Source of the DNA: DASRDR01 sp044867785
GTDB lineage: Bacteria; Methylomirabilota; Methylomirabilia; Rokubacteriales; DASRDR01
Direction of reading: 5' to 3'
DNA: 64,000 nt
Assembly: GCA_044867785.1 (NCBI GenBank)
Contig: JBIOVM010000053.1
Coordinates: 9,312 to 73,311, forward strand
Shown here: one piece after another, positions 35,425 through 44,841 of the stretch
Numbering within the stretch: position 1 is the first letter of the stretch
Layout of the letters: each line of letters opens with the position of its first letter
Translations under genes and position numbers: made by a program
Notes under the pieces: generated by a model
The model's database searches: none
What the model was told of the DNA's origin: nothing
What the model saw: only the letters and a program-made list of their open reading frames with translations

Positions 35425-36297
35425 ATGGCTGAGGCCGTCACCGCGCCGGACGCCGCGCTGCCGCGCGAGGTCGCGCGGGCCCCGCGCTGGCCGCTCACGC
35501 TGATCGTGGGCGGCGCGGTCGTCGGGGTCTTCGTGGTTCTCGCTCTGGTCGGGCCGTGGATCGCCCCGTACGATGTCGAGGCGTTCCACGGCCCGGCGAA
35601 GATGAAGCCGCCCTCGGCCACCTTCTGGCTGGGCACCGACCGGTACGGCCGCGACGTGCTGAGCCGGGTCATCGTGGGCGCGGGCAGCACGGTCACCATG
35701 GCGGTCGCCGGCACGGCGCTCGGCCTGCTCGCCGGCACCTCGATCGGCCTTCTGAGCGGGCACCTTGGCGGCGTGGTCGACGAGATCCTCATGCGGCTGA
35801 TGGACATCGTCATGTCCTTCCCGTCGCTCCTCCTCGCCCTCCTCGTCGTGGCGGTGCTCGGGGCCAGCACGGTGAACGCCGTCCTCAGCATCGGGGTCGT
35901 GTTCACGCCCCGCGTGGCCCGCGTGGTCCGCAGCGCGACCCTCGGGCTCCGCGGCGCCCAGTTCGTGGAGGCGGCCGTCGTCCGGGGCGAGAGCGACGCC
36001 TACATCGTGTTCCGGGAGCTCCTCCCGAACCTCTGGCCGCCAATCATCGTCGAGGGCTGCATCCGCCTGAGCTATGCGGTGCTGCTGTCCGTGTCGCTCA
36101 GCTACCTCGGCCTCGGGGCCCAGCCGCCCACGCCCGACTGGGGCCTGACCGTCGCCAAGGAGCGCGCCTACCTCGTGCTGGCGCCGTGGACGGTGCTCTT
36201 CCCGGCCGGAGCGATCGTCCTCTTCATCGTCGGGGTGAACCTCCTCGGCGACGGCCTGCGCGAGTGGCTCGTGGCTCGGAAGTCCGTCCGTGAGTGA
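35425..36297 (+). CDS. dipeptide-type ABC permease, DppC family
   Basis: 290 aa. N-terminal helix (about 25-48), then FWLGTDRYGRDVLSRVI, further helices, EAA loop (FVEAAVVRGESDAYIVFRELLPN) and a typical end. No clear ribosome binding site precedes the ATG. Its stop overlaps the ATPase start by 8 bases. Confidence 0.95.
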   Translation: MAEAVTAPDAALPREVARAPRWPLTLIVGGAVVGVFVVLALVGPWIAPYDVEAFHGPAKMKPPSATFWLGTDRYGRDVLSRVIVGAGSTVTMAVAGTALGLLAGTSIGLLSGHLGGVVDEILMRLMDIVMSFPSLLLALLVVAVLGASTVNAVLSIGVVFTPRVARVVRSATLGLRGAQFVEAAVVRGESDAYIVFRELLPNLWPPIIVEGCIRLSYAVLLSVSLSYLGLGAQPPTPDWGLTVAKERAYLVLAPWTVLFPAGAIVLFIVGVNLLGDGLREWLVARKSVRE

Positions 36298-38386
36298 CGC
36301 GAAGCTGGGCGACGCCGTCCTGGACGTCCGCGACCTGTCGGTCGCGTACCGCACCCAGGCCGGCGGTGTGCAGGCCGTGCGGGGCGTGAGCCTCACGGTG
36401 CACGCGGGCGAGACGCTGGCCCTGGTGGGGGAGAGCGGGTCGGGCAAGACCTCCCTCGCTCTCGCGGTCATGCGCTACCTGGACGCCGGCGGGCGCGTGA
36501 CCGGGGGCGCAATCCGGTTTCGGGGGGAGGACCTCCTGGCGATGCCGCCGGCCGCCCTGCGGGAGCTCCGGGGGGCGCGGCTCGCCATGGTTTACCAGGA
36601 CCCGCAGACGGCGCTCAACCCGGCCTTCCCGGTCGGGGAGCAGGTCGCCGAGACTCTCCGCATCCACCTCCGGCTCGGCCAGCGCGCCGCGCGGCAACGC
36701 ACGGTCGAGCTGCTCGCCCAGGTCAACCTGCCGCAGCCCGAGGCCGTCTACGGCCGGTACCCTCACGAGCTGTCGGGCGGCCAGCAGCAGCGCATCGTCA
36801 TCGCGATGGCGTTCGCCTGCGACCCCGAGCTCCTGCTGATGGACGAGCCCACCACCGGCCTGGACGTGACCACCGAGGCCCGGATCCTCGATTTGATCGG
36901 CGAGCTCAAGGCGCGCCATCGCTCCGCGATCCTCTACATCACGCACAACCTCGGCGTGGTGGCCCGCTTCTGCCACCGCGTGGCGGTGATGTACGCCGGG
37001 GAGCTCGTCGAGGAAGGGCCGGTCGAGCGGGTGTTCGCGCGGCCGCTCCATCCCTACACGCGCGGGCTCCTGGCGTGCGTGCCGCGTCTGGAGGCCAGCA
37101 AGCGGGCCGCGCCGCTGGCCGCCATCGGCGGCCGCCTGCCAAGCCTGGTCGCCCCGCCGCGCGGCTGCATCTTCGAGCCCCGCTGTCCCGAGCGCGTGTC
37201 GGAGTGCGCGGAGCGCGTGCCAGTGGCGGCCGCGGCGCCGGGGGGCGGGACGGTGCGCTGCCACCGCTGGGAGGCGCTCCCCGCGTTCAGGGCCGCCGGC
37301 GTGCCGTCGGCCGCCGCGCCCGCGGCCGGCGCACCGATGCCCGGCTTGCTCGAGGTGGAGGGCCTCCGCTGCCACTACGTGCTCCGTCGGCCGCTCGGCG
37401 ACGCGGTGCGGGGGATCCCGGCCCGCGCGGTGCGCGCGGTGGACGACGTGAGCCTGGAGGTCGCCCGCGCCCACACGCTGGCGCTGGTCGGGGAGAGCGG
37501 CTGCGGCAAGACCACGCTGGGCCGGGCCGTGGTGGGCCTCGTCGAGCCGATCGGCGGCCGCGTAGCGTTCGGAGGAGCCGACGCGACCCGGCTCGCTCGC
37601 GGGCGCCCGCGCGACCTCCGACGCCGCATCCAGATCGTCTTCCAAAACCCGGAGGCGACGCTCAACCCGCAGCGGACCGTGGGGAAGACGCTGGCCCGTC
37701 CGCTCGAGCTCTTCGGTTCCGCGACCGCCGCCGAGCGTTCGGAGCGAGTGCGGGAGCTACTGCGCGCCGTGCAACTGCCGGAGGGGTACGTCGGCCGTTA
37801 CCCGCACGAGCTGTCCGGCGGCGAGAAGCAGCGGGTGGCGGTCGCCCGGGCCTTCGCCGCGGACCCGGAGCTGATCGTCTGCGACGAGCCCCTGTCCGCG
37901 CTCGACGTCTCCGTCCAGGCCGCCATGCTGAACCTGCTGGTGGACCTCCAAGAGCGCACCGGGGCGGCCTATCTCTTCATCTCCCACGACCTCTCGGTCG
38001 TCCGCTACCTCGCCGACCGCGTGGCGGTGATGTACATGGGGCGGCTCTGCGAGGTCGGCAGCGTCGACGCGCTGTTCGCGCCGCCGTACCATCCGTACAC
38101 CGAGGCCCTGCTGTCCGCCATCCCGCTGCCGGACCCGCGATCGGTCCAGCGCAAGATCCGGCTCGAGGGCGCCGTTCCGAGCCCGGTGGATCCCGGGCCG
38201 GGCTGTCGCTTCCAGTCCCGCTGCCCGAGGAAGCTCGGCGCGGTCTGCGAGACGGAGCCGCCGCCGGCGCGGGAAGCCGCGCCTGGCCACGTCATCGTCT
38301 GCCACATCCCACTCGAGGAGCTGCGCCGCGTGCCACCGGTCATCGAGGACCGGCCCGCGGCGGCGGCTCCGCCTGGAGGACCCTGA
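36290..38386 (+). CDS. fused dipeptide-type ABC ATPase (DppD-DppF in one chain)
   Basis: 698 aa from a GTG that overlaps the permease end. Domain 1: Walker A GESGSGKT, signature LSGGQQQRI, Walker B LLLMDEPTTGLDV, then the oligopeptide-type C-terminal Cys motif. Domain 2: Walker A GESGCGKT, signature LSGGEKQRV, Walker B LIVCDEPLSALDV, and a Cys motif CRFQSRCPRKLGAVC. Same architecture and length as the protein at 23063, so both operons descend from one ancestral cassette with the fusion already in place. Confidence 0.95.
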   Translation: MSDAKLGDAVLDVRDLSVAYRTQAGGVQAVRGVSLTVHAGETLALVGESGSGKTSLALAVMRYLDAGGRVTGGAIRFRGEDLLAMPPAALRELRGARLAMVYQDPQTALNPAFPVGEQVAETLRIHLRLGQRAARQRTVELLAQVNLPQPEAVYGRYPHELSGGQQQRIVIAMAFACDPELLLMDEPTTGLDVTTEARILDLIGELKARHRSAILYITHNLGVVARFCHRVAVMYAGELVEEGPVERVFARPLHPYTRGLLACVPRLEASKRAAPLAAIGGRLPSLVAPPRGCIFEPRCPERVSECAERVPVAAAAPGGGTVRCHRWEALPAFRAAGVPSAAAPAAGAPMPGLLEVEGLRCHYVLRRPLGDAVRGIPARAVRAVDDVSLEVARAHTLALVGESGCGKTTLGRAVVGLVEPIGGRVAFGGADATRLARGRPRDLRRRIQIVFQNPEATLNPQRTVGKTLARPLELFGSATAAERSERVRELLRAVQLPEGYVGRYPHELSGGEKQRVAVARAFAADPELIVCDEPLSALDVSVQAAMLNLLVDLQERTGAAYLFISHDLSVVRYLADRVAVMYMGRLCEVGSVDALFAPPYHPYTEALLSAIPLPDPRSVQRKIRLEGAVPSPVDPGPGCRFQSRCPRKLGAVCETEPPPAREAAPGHVIVCHIPLEELRRVPPVIEDRPAAAAPPGGP

Positions 38387-38389
38387 CCG

Positions 38390-39688
38390 ATGTCGACCCC
38401 GTCCGTTCCGAGCGAGCGAACCGCCGCCCTCAAGCGCGAGCTGTGGACCGAGATCGACCGGCGCCGCGACGAGCTGGCCCGGCTCTGCGCGGATGGTCTC
38501 CGCGTACCCGCGGAGAACCTGCCCGGGGACACCCGCGCCATAGCCGACCACTACGAGCACCTTCTCGGCAAGGCCGGCATCCGGGCCGACCGCGTCGAGC
38601 CTCGGCCGACCACAGCGAGCCTGGTGGCCGTGTTGCCTGGCCGCGACGCCCGACCCCGCTTCACGTTCAATGGCCACCTCGATCACTTCCCCGCCGACGA
38701 CCACGCGCTCTGGTCATTCCCGCCGTACGGCGGGGAGATCAGGGATGGGAAGATCCTCGGCCGCGGCGTCTCGGACATGCGCGGCGGACTCACTGCCTCG
38801 CTGTTCGCCTGCCTCCTCGTCCAGGAGCACCGGGTGCCGCTCCGCGGGCCGCTCAACCTCATGATGGTGGGCGACGAGGAGACCGGCGGCGCCTGGGGAA
38901 CCGGCTGGCTCCTGGAGCAGCGACCCGAGCTGGCCGGTGAGGCCTGCATGATCGGTGAGCCGGAGTCCCCCGACGGTCTCCGGGTCGGTGAGAAGGGTAA
39001 GGCCCAGTTCCGGCTGGTCGCCGAGGACGCCCCGCGCCACGGCGGCCTCGGCACCGGGGACGACGTGGTGGTCGAGGTGGCGGCCGCGCTCCAGGAGGCC
39101 CGGCACATCGTCGAGATGCCCGACAACCCGCCGGCGGACCTGCTGCCGGTGCTCGAGACGATGAAAGGCTACTGGCGCACCGAGCACGACCGCGGGCGTC
39201 AGTGGCTCTATCGCCGACCCTCCATGGCGGCGGGCGTCATCCGCGGGGGCATCAAGGTCAACGTCGTCCCGCGCCGCTGCGAGGTCGAGGTCGACTGCCG
39301 GCTGCCGTTCGGCATCACGCCGGACGACATCCGCCGGGAGGTCGAGGGTCGCGTCACCCGCGCGGGGCTCCGGCGCGTGCGGTTCGAGTCGATGCCGCCC
39401 GTCTTCAACGCCAGCTACACGTCGCCCGACGCGCCGTTGGTGCGGATGGCCCGGGCGAACGCTGCGGCCGCCACGGGCCGCGAGCCCGCGCTCACGATGA
39501 CCTTCGCCGCGACTGACGCCCGCTACTTTCGGCCGCGCGGGGTCCCGACGTTGATCTTCGGGCCCCGCCCGAACAACATGGCCGCGCCCGACGAGTTCAT
39601 CACGGTGGACGACCTGGTCGCCGTCGCCAAGGTCCACCTCGCGACGGCGCTCGACGTGCTCCACGACGACTCGGCGCGTCCGCGATGA
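38390..39688 (+). CDS. M20-family deacylase/peptidase (ArgE/DapE-like)
   Basis: 432 aa. All canonical ligands are present: NGHLDH (His96, Asp98), GRGVSDMRGG (Asp129), GDEETGG (Glu163, Glu164), and a late position in FAATDARYF. It begins 3 bases after the ATPase stop and overlaps the next M20 gene by four bases. Probably removes an acyl or amino-acyl group from a compound imported by the upstream transporter. Confidence 0.9.
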   Translation: MSTPSVPSERTAALKRELWTEIDRRRDELARLCADGLRVPAENLPGDTRAIADHYEHLLGKAGIRADRVEPRPTTASLVAVLPGRDARPRFTFNGHLDHFPADDHALWSFPPYGGEIRDGKILGRGVSDMRGGLTASLFACLLVQEHRVPLRGPLNLMMVGDEETGGAWGTGWLLEQRPELAGEACMIGEPESPDGLRVGEKGKAQFRLVAEDAPRHGGLGTGDDVVVEVAAALQEARHIVEMPDNPPADLLPVLETMKGYWRTEHDRGRQWLYRRPSMAAGVIRGGIKVNVVPRRCEVEVDCRLPFGITPDDIRREVEGRVTRAGLRRVRFESMPPVFNASYTSPDAPLVRMARANAAAATGREPALTMTFAATDARYFRPRGVPTLIFGPRPNNMAAPDEFITVDDLVAVAKVHLATALDVLHDDSARPR

Positions 39689-40917
39689 CAGGGGCGCCAG
39701 TCGCGCGCCTGCGCGACCATCTCGAGTCGCGGCGCGCGACCGGCCTCGCGCTACTCGAGGAGCTGGCGGCCATCGAGAGCTACGCCACGCAGCGGGAGGG
39801 CGTGGAAGCCGTCGGCGACGTGATCGCCCGGGAGCTCGACCAGGCTGGGTTCACCACCCGCCGCGTTTCCGGCGCCCGCGTGCCGGCCGGGGACCGCTGG
39901 GTCGAGGACCTGATGCTGCCGGGCTTCGACTTCGCCGGGCTCGCCGCCCACCGCGTGTCGCGGAAGACGGGCCCGGGGCGTGGCCGCGTCCTGATCCTGG
40001 GGGACCTCGACACGGCCTTCTTGCCCGGCGCCGGCGCGCGCTTCCCGTTCCGCGTCGCGGACGGGCGCGCCTACGGTCCTGGGGTCGCGGACATGAAGGG
40101 TGGACTGGTGGTCGCGGTCCACGCCCTCCAGGCGCTGGCCGAGACCGGGGTCGAGGGCCCCGGCGAGGTGGTGTGCGTGTGGAGCGCCGACGAGCAGGCC
40201 GGGAGCCTCACTGCTCGGAAAGTGATCGAGGATGCGGCGCGCGCGGCCGACTGGGCCTTCTGCATGGAGTGCGCCCGAGAGGGCGGCAAGCTGATGGGGG
40301 CTCGTGCGCAGATCGGGGTCGGGCTCCTCGAGGTGGCCGGGCGTGAGGCCCATGCCGGCAGCGCCTATGCGCACGGCGCCAGCGCGATCGAGGCGATGGC
40401 GCGCAAGATCACCGCGGTCCACGCTCTGACGGACCCGGCGCGCGAAGTCTACCTCAACGTCGGCACGGTGCGCGGTGGCTGGCGGCGGAGCGTGGTGGCC
40501 GGCCGTGCGGAGGCCACGCTCGACGTCAGGACGCCGGGCCCCGAGGCGTGGGATGAGGTCGCCACTGCCCTTCGGGCTATCGCCGGACGTGCCGACGTGC
40601 CGGGCACGACGGGCTTGCTGCGGCTCGCCTCCCACCGGCCGGCCGTCCCGTGGACCACTGCGACCGACCGGCTGCTCGGCATCGCGAGCGAAGTCGGCGC
40701 CGTTCTCGGCATCCCGATCGCGGCCCTGCGGTCTCCCGCCGCCGGCAGCTCGGCGTTCGTCGGACCGCTCGCGGTCCCGTGCCTCGACGGCATGGGGCCT
40801 TCGGGCGGTGGCCTCATGACGGACCAGGAGCATGTGGTCGTGGCCACGCTGCCCGAGCGCGCCGCGCTGCTGGCGGGGATGCTGCACGCTCTCGGCACCG
40901 AGGCCTGGACCCGATGA
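39685..40917 (+). CDS. M20-family hydrolase, carboxypeptidase G2-like, with His-to-Asp change in the metal site
   Basis: 410 aa of the glutamate carboxypeptidase branch. The first metal motif, normally G-H-x-D-T, reads GDLDTAF, so Asp107 replaces the His ligand while Asp109 is kept. GVADMKGG (Asp136) and WSADEQAG (Asp169-Glu170) follow. It is a tandem paralogue of the next gene, which keeps the His. Whether it is active, or an inactive partner in a heterodimer, cannot be told. Starts in an ATGA overlap and ends in one. Confidence 0.85.
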   Translation: MTGAPVARLRDHLESRRATGLALLEELAAIESYATQREGVEAVGDVIARELDQAGFTTRRVSGARVPAGDRWVEDLMLPGFDFAGLAAHRVSRKTGPGRGRVLILGDLDTAFLPGAGARFPFRVADGRAYGPGVADMKGGLVVAVHALQALAETGVEGPGEVVCVWSADEQAGSLTARKVIEDAARAADWAFCMECAREGGKLMGARAQIGVGLLEVAGREAHAGSAYAHGASAIEAMARKITAVHALTDPAREVYLNVGTVRGGWRRSVVAGRAEATLDVRTPGPEAWDEVATALRAIAGRADVPGTTGLLRLASHRPAVPWTTATDRLLGIASEVGAVLGIPIAALRSPAAGSSAFVGPLAVPCLDGMGPSGGGLMTDQEHVVVATLPERAALLAGMLHALGTEAWTR

Positions 40918-42155
40918 GCGCCGCGGCCACGCGGCAGCTCCGCACGTGGATGGCGGGCCACGAGGCGGAGATGATCGCCTTCCTCGGGCGCATCGTCGAC
41001 ATGGACACCTCGACCCTCGAGCGTGCGGGTGTCGAGGCCCTGGCCGGACTGATGACCGAGCGCTTACGGGCCCTCGGCTTCGCAGTCGAGCGGCGGGACC
41101 TGGTCGAGCCGCCTCACGCCTGGATCGCGGCCGCGTTCCTTGAAGGGCGCGGCGCCGGCGCCCTCGCCCCGGCGGTCGTGGCGCGGCTCGGGGGCGGCCA
41201 GGGCCAGGGACATCTCCTGCTCGTCGCGCATCTCGACACCGCGTTCCCGCCCGGCGCGCCCGCCGCCAGTCCCTTCCGGGTCGCCGACGGCCGCGCCTAC
41301 GGACCGGCCGTCGCCGACATGAAAGGGGGCGTGGTCGGCGTGCTCTATGCCTGCCGCGCGCTCCTCGAGTGCGGGGTGGCGCGGCCGGAGACGATCACGG
41401 TCGTCCTCGACACCGACGAGCAGGCCGGCACCGTCTGCTCGCGCCCGCTCCTCGAAGCCGAGGCCGCCCGCGCCGACTGGGGGCTGGTCACCGAGTCGGG
41501 GCGCGCGGGCGGGCAGGTGGTGGGCCAGCGGGCGGGGCTCGCCATGGGCGAGCTCGCGGTCAGCGGCGTCGAGGCGCATCTCGGGACGGGCTTCCGCGAC
41601 GGGCGGAGCGCGATCGAGGCGCTGTGCCGCAAGGTGACGGCACTTCACGCCCTCCACGACCCGGAGCAGGGCGTCCTGCTCAACGTCGGCGAAATCCGGG
41701 GCGGGACCCGGCGCAACCTTTACGCCGCGCACGCGGTGGCGCGCATGGACGTGCGCGTGAGGGACCTGTCGGCCTGGGAGCGCACGCGCCGCGCCATCGA
41801 AGCGATCGCCGCCGCCGAGGACGTCCCTGGAACGCGGAACGAGCTCCGCCTCTGGCCCCACCGGCCGCCCATGCCGTGGACCGGGGCCACCGACCGGCTC
41901 GCGGCGCTGGTCGCCGAGAGCGCGGCAGAGATGGACACCCGGATCGACACCGTCGCCACGATGGGGGGCTCCGACGCGAACCTGCTCGCCGCGGTGGGGC
42001 TGCCGACCCTGTGCGGGCTGGGGCCGGTCGGCGGGGCGGTGATGACCACGCACGAGTACATCGAGCTCCCGACGCTGGCCGAGCGGACCGCCGTGGTTGC
42101 CGTCCTGGCTCACAAGCTCGCCACGCGTGCAGACGCCGTCCCCCGCCGCGCCTGA
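40914..42155 (+). CDS. M20-family hydrolase, carboxypeptidase G2-like
   Basis: 413 aa from the ATG at 40914, which overlaps the previous stop. Metal site AHLDTAF (His106, Asp108), PAVADMKGG and LDTDEQAG. It aligns along its length with the protein encoded just before it, for example the shared FRVADGRAYGP and NVGxxRGGxRR segments. These are tandem duplicates. The glutamate carboxypeptidase branch releases C-terminal Glu/Asp or cleaves N-acyl amino acids. Confidence 0.9.
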   Translation: MSAAATRQLRTWMAGHEAEMIAFLGRIVDMDTSTLERAGVEALAGLMTERLRALGFAVERRDLVEPPHAWIAAAFLEGRGAGALAPAVVARLGGGQGQGHLLLVAHLDTAFPPGAPAASPFRVADGRAYGPAVADMKGGVVGVLYACRALLECGVARPETITVVLDTDEQAGTVCSRPLLEAEAARADWGLVTESGRAGGQVVGQRAGLAMGELAVSGVEAHLGTGFRDGRSAIEALCRKVTALHALHDPEQGVLLNVGEIRGGTRRNLYAAHAVARMDVRVRDLSAWERTRRAIEAIAAAEDVPGTRNELRLWPHRPPMPWTGATDRLAALVAESAAEMDTRIDTVATMGGSDANLLAAVGLPTLCGLGPVGGAVMTTHEYIELPTLAERTAVVAVLAHKLATRADAVPRRA

Positions 42156-42251
42156 CGCCGATGCGGCAGGGGAACGCGCTGCGCGAGCACAACCCCGCGG
42201 GCTCCGTGACGCCAGGGGCGTCCGGTAGCCCGCCCAGGAGGACATCGACCG

Positions 42252-43766
42252 ATGAAGCAGGACCTGTTCCTTGAGGAAGCACGCCTCGGCCCTCGGAACC
42301 CGGTGCTGGTCCAGTATGACGAGGCGCCGCGGCTGGGCCATCTCCGGCGCTACTTCCGCGACTACATGCTGGTGGATCTGGCCCACGTCGTCATGCTGGT
42401 CGAGGAGGGGATCCTGGATCGCGCGCGCGGCGCCCGGCTCCTCGAGGGTTTGCTCGCGGCGCACGACCTCGGCGCCGACGGCTTCCCCTGGGACCCGCGG
42501 TCGGGCTCCTACCTGGTCCAGGTTGAGCACTTCCTGGCGGGCCGCGTCGGCGACGACGTCTCGGGGCGCCTCCAGACCGGCCGGAGCCGGAACGACGAGC
42601 ATGCCGCGGCGGACCGCCTCCACCTGCGCGACCTGCTGCTGCGCGTCGTCGATGGGCTGGTCGCCCTCCAGCGCGTGGTGCTGGCGCGGGCCCGCGAGCA
42701 CGCCGCGACCGTGATGCCGGGCTACACGCACCTCCAGCATGCCCAGCCCGTGACGTTTGGCCACTCCCTGATGCGGCACGCCAGCGCGCTCGAGCGGGAT
42801 CTCGATCGGCTGGCGGGCGCGTTCGAGCGAGCCAACCGCAGCGCCCTCGGCGGCGCGGCCATCGCCGGCACGTCCTGGCCCGTGAACCGGCAGCGCACCG
42901 CCGAACTGCTCGGCCACGACGGCCTGGTCCTCAACTCGTCGGACGCCGGCGTCTTCGCCCGCGACTACATCGAGGAGGTCGTCGCGGTCCTGGCCCTCCT
43001 AATGGCCAACCTGGGCCGGCTCGCCACCGAGCTCTACGTCTGGCACAGCTGGGAGTTCGGCTTCATCGAGATCGAGGACGGCCTGGCCGGCACGAGCAGC
43101 ATCATGCCGCAGAAGAAGAATCCACATGCCCTGGAGCGCGTCAAGGCGGTGGCAGGCCAGGCGATCGGCTGGCTGCCGACCGTGATGGGCTGCCAGCGGG
43201 GGGTCTCTTCGACGGATCTCGACCTCGCATTCGGGGAAGACATCATCCCCGGCTACGAGGACGCCGCAGACGGCGCCCTCCGGCTCCTGGCCGAGGCGAT
43301 TCGCACGCTGACCGTGCACGCCGACGTGATGGCCGCCAAGGCGGGGGCGTTCTGGAGCACGGCCAGCCACCTCGCCGACGAGCTGGTCCGGCGTCACGAC
43401 CTCCCGTTCCGCACGGCGCACCACGTGGTCGCTCGCTTCGTCCGCGACGCGGTCGCCCGGCATCAGGGCCCGGCGGATGCCGCGCCAGAGCTCCTGGCGG
43501 AGGCCCTCCGGGAGGTGGCCGGCCTCGACGTCGTCGTCACGGAGAGCGATCTGCGCCGCCTCCTGGATCCCCGCCACTTCGTGGAGACGCGGGTCACCGA
43601 GGGGAGCGTCAACCCGCGCGCGGTCCTGGCCCACGTGGCGCAGGCCGAGCAGGCCCTGGCCGCCCGTGCCGGCTGGCATGCCGATCGCGCCGCCCGCGTG
43701 GGCCGCGCGGTGGACGGCCTCGTCGCGCGGGCGCGCGAGCTCGCCGGGGGCGGCGGGCGCGCCTGA
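42252..43766 (+). CDS. argininosuccinate-lyase-family C-N lyase
   Basis: 504-residue member of the fumarase/aspartase superfamily, ASL branch. Seen: GRSRND at 110-115, PGYTHLQHAQPV (His160), and the signature GTSSIMPQKKNP at 280-291 with the catalytic serine. True ASL is about 460 residues and has Y-N-K-D-x-Q-E-D shortly after the signature; here that stretch is GCQRGVSSTDLDLAFGED, so the substrate pocket differs. EDDS lyase of Chelativorans is another ASL-family member of similar length (by recollection) that splits an aminopolycarboxylate into an amine and fumarate. No arginine genes are nearby. AGGAGG lies 10 bases upstream. Confidence 0.85.
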   Translation: MKQDLFLEEARLGPRNPVLVQYDEAPRLGHLRRYFRDYMLVDLAHVVMLVEEGILDRARGARLLEGLLAAHDLGADGFPWDPRSGSYLVQVEHFLAGRVGDDVSGRLQTGRSRNDEHAAADRLHLRDLLLRVVDGLVALQRVVLARAREHAATVMPGYTHLQHAQPVTFGHSLMRHASALERDLDRLAGAFERANRSALGGAAIAGTSWPVNRQRTAELLGHDGLVLNSSDAGVFARDYIEEVVAVLALLMANLGRLATELYVWHSWEFGFIEIEDGLAGTSSIMPQKKNPHALERVKAVAGQAIGWLPTVMGCQRGVSSTDLDLAFGEDIIPGYEDAADGALRLLAEAIRTLTVHADVMAAKAGAFWSTASHLADELVRRHDLPFRTAHHVVARFVRDAVARHQGPADAAPELLAEALREVAGLDVVVTESDLRRLLDPRHFVETRVTEGSVNPRAVLAHVAQAEQALAARAGWHADRAARVGRAVDGLVARARELAGGGGRA

Positions 43767-43811
43767 GCTCGACGGACAATCCACGCTCGTCCAAGCCGCA
43801 GGGGAGGCTCG

Positions 43812-44825
43812 ATGGCGCGTGTCCAGTACGGCGTGAACGTCAATACCCGGGTCCCGGTCATCTATCCCGAGCACTACACCGCGGCGGACGTGGTGGCCCT
43901 CGCGGAGCGCGTCGAGGCCCTCGGCTACGACGGCGTGTGGGTCGGCGACAACTTTTTCGCGAAGGGACGGCTCGAGTCGATCGCCACCCTGTCGGCGATC
44001 GCCGGCCGGACGTCGCGGGTGACGCTGGGAACCTCGGCCCTGATCCTGCCCCTTCGCAACACCGTCTGGTTCGCCGTCTCCTGGGCGACGCTCGATCAGC
44101 TGTCGAGAGGCCGGACGATCCCCAACGTCTGCGTGGGCGGCGGTGGCGCCAAGCTCGGGGGTCCGCTCTTCGCGGCGGAATTCGACGTGGCCGGGGTGCC
44201 GTACAACCGCCGCGGCGAGGTGATGGACGAGCAGATCCTCCTGCTCCGGCACCTGTGGACGCGTCCGGGGGAGCCGTACCGCGGCGCGTTTCACGCGGTG
44301 CCGGCCCTCTCGCTCTCGCCGCTCCCGCACCAGCGTCCCGCGCCGCCCATCTGGATTACGAACAATCCTCAACTCGTCGAGGGCCTCGAAACCCGCGTCC
44401 AGGAGCGGATGCTCCGCCGGGTCGCGCGGCTGGCCGACGGCTGGATGACGGCGCTCGCCACCCCCGACGAGTTCCGCCAGCTGTGGGGCCGGATCGTCGA
44501 GTACGCGCGGGAGCTCGGCCGCGACCCCGGCACGCTGACGCCGGCCTACCAGATGACGCTGACCGTCGCGGACTCCCGGACGGCGGCCGAGGCGGAGGCG
44601 CTGGAGTTCGTGAACCGCTACTACGGCACGGCCTACACGAGCATTCGCGACTCGATGTGGGGCCGAGATCCGTTCGGCACTCCGGAGCAGTGCGTGTCGG
44701 CCATCCGCCAGCTCGTCCGAGCCGGCGTCCGGAGCATGACGCTCCGCTTCGCGTCGCGTGACCAGGTCGCTCAGGTGGAGCGCTTCACGGCCGAGTGTCT
44801 GCCCGCCCTGCGCGCCGGCGACTAG
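43812..44825 (+). CDS. LLM-class flavin-dependent oxidoreductase
   Basis: 337-residue TIM-barrel enzyme of the bacterial luciferase-like superfamily, using FMNH2 or F420. Features: ADVVALAERVEALGYDGVWVGDN at the N-terminus, TSRVTLGTSALILPLRN, and the LSRGRT-I-P-N-V-C-V-G-G-G segment. The insertion up to residue 190 is typical of the family. It closes the operon behind the lyase, 46 bases away, with GGGGAGG before the ATG. It might oxidise an amine or a product of the lyase reaction. Confidence 0.9.
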   Translation: MARVQYGVNVNTRVPVIYPEHYTAADVVALAERVEALGYDGVWVGDNFFAKGRLESIATLSAIAGRTSRVTLGTSALILPLRNTVWFAVSWATLDQLSRGRTIPNVCVGGGGAKLGGPLFAAEFDVAGVPYNRRGEVMDEQILLLRHLWTRPGEPYRGAFHAVPALSLSPLPHQRPAPPIWITNNPQLVEGLETRVQERMLRRVARLADGWMTALATPDEFRQLWGRIVEYARELGRDPGTLTPAYQMTLTVADSRTAAEAEALEFVNRYYGTAYTSIRDSMWGRDPFGTPEQCVSAIRQLVRAGVRSMTLRFASRDQVAQVERFTAECLPALRAGD

Positions 44826-44841
44826 GCGCCGGGCGCCGCCG

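Noticed and set aside
32443..36471. Very long open frame (over 1,300 codons) on the minus strand
   Set aside because: It lies antisense to a clear transporter operon and its translation is low-complexity Arg/His/Glu/Gly sequence, a side effect of high GC.
42252..43766. Gene symbol argH
   Set aside because: Length and the region after the signature differ from argininosuccinate lyase and the context is not arginine synthesis.
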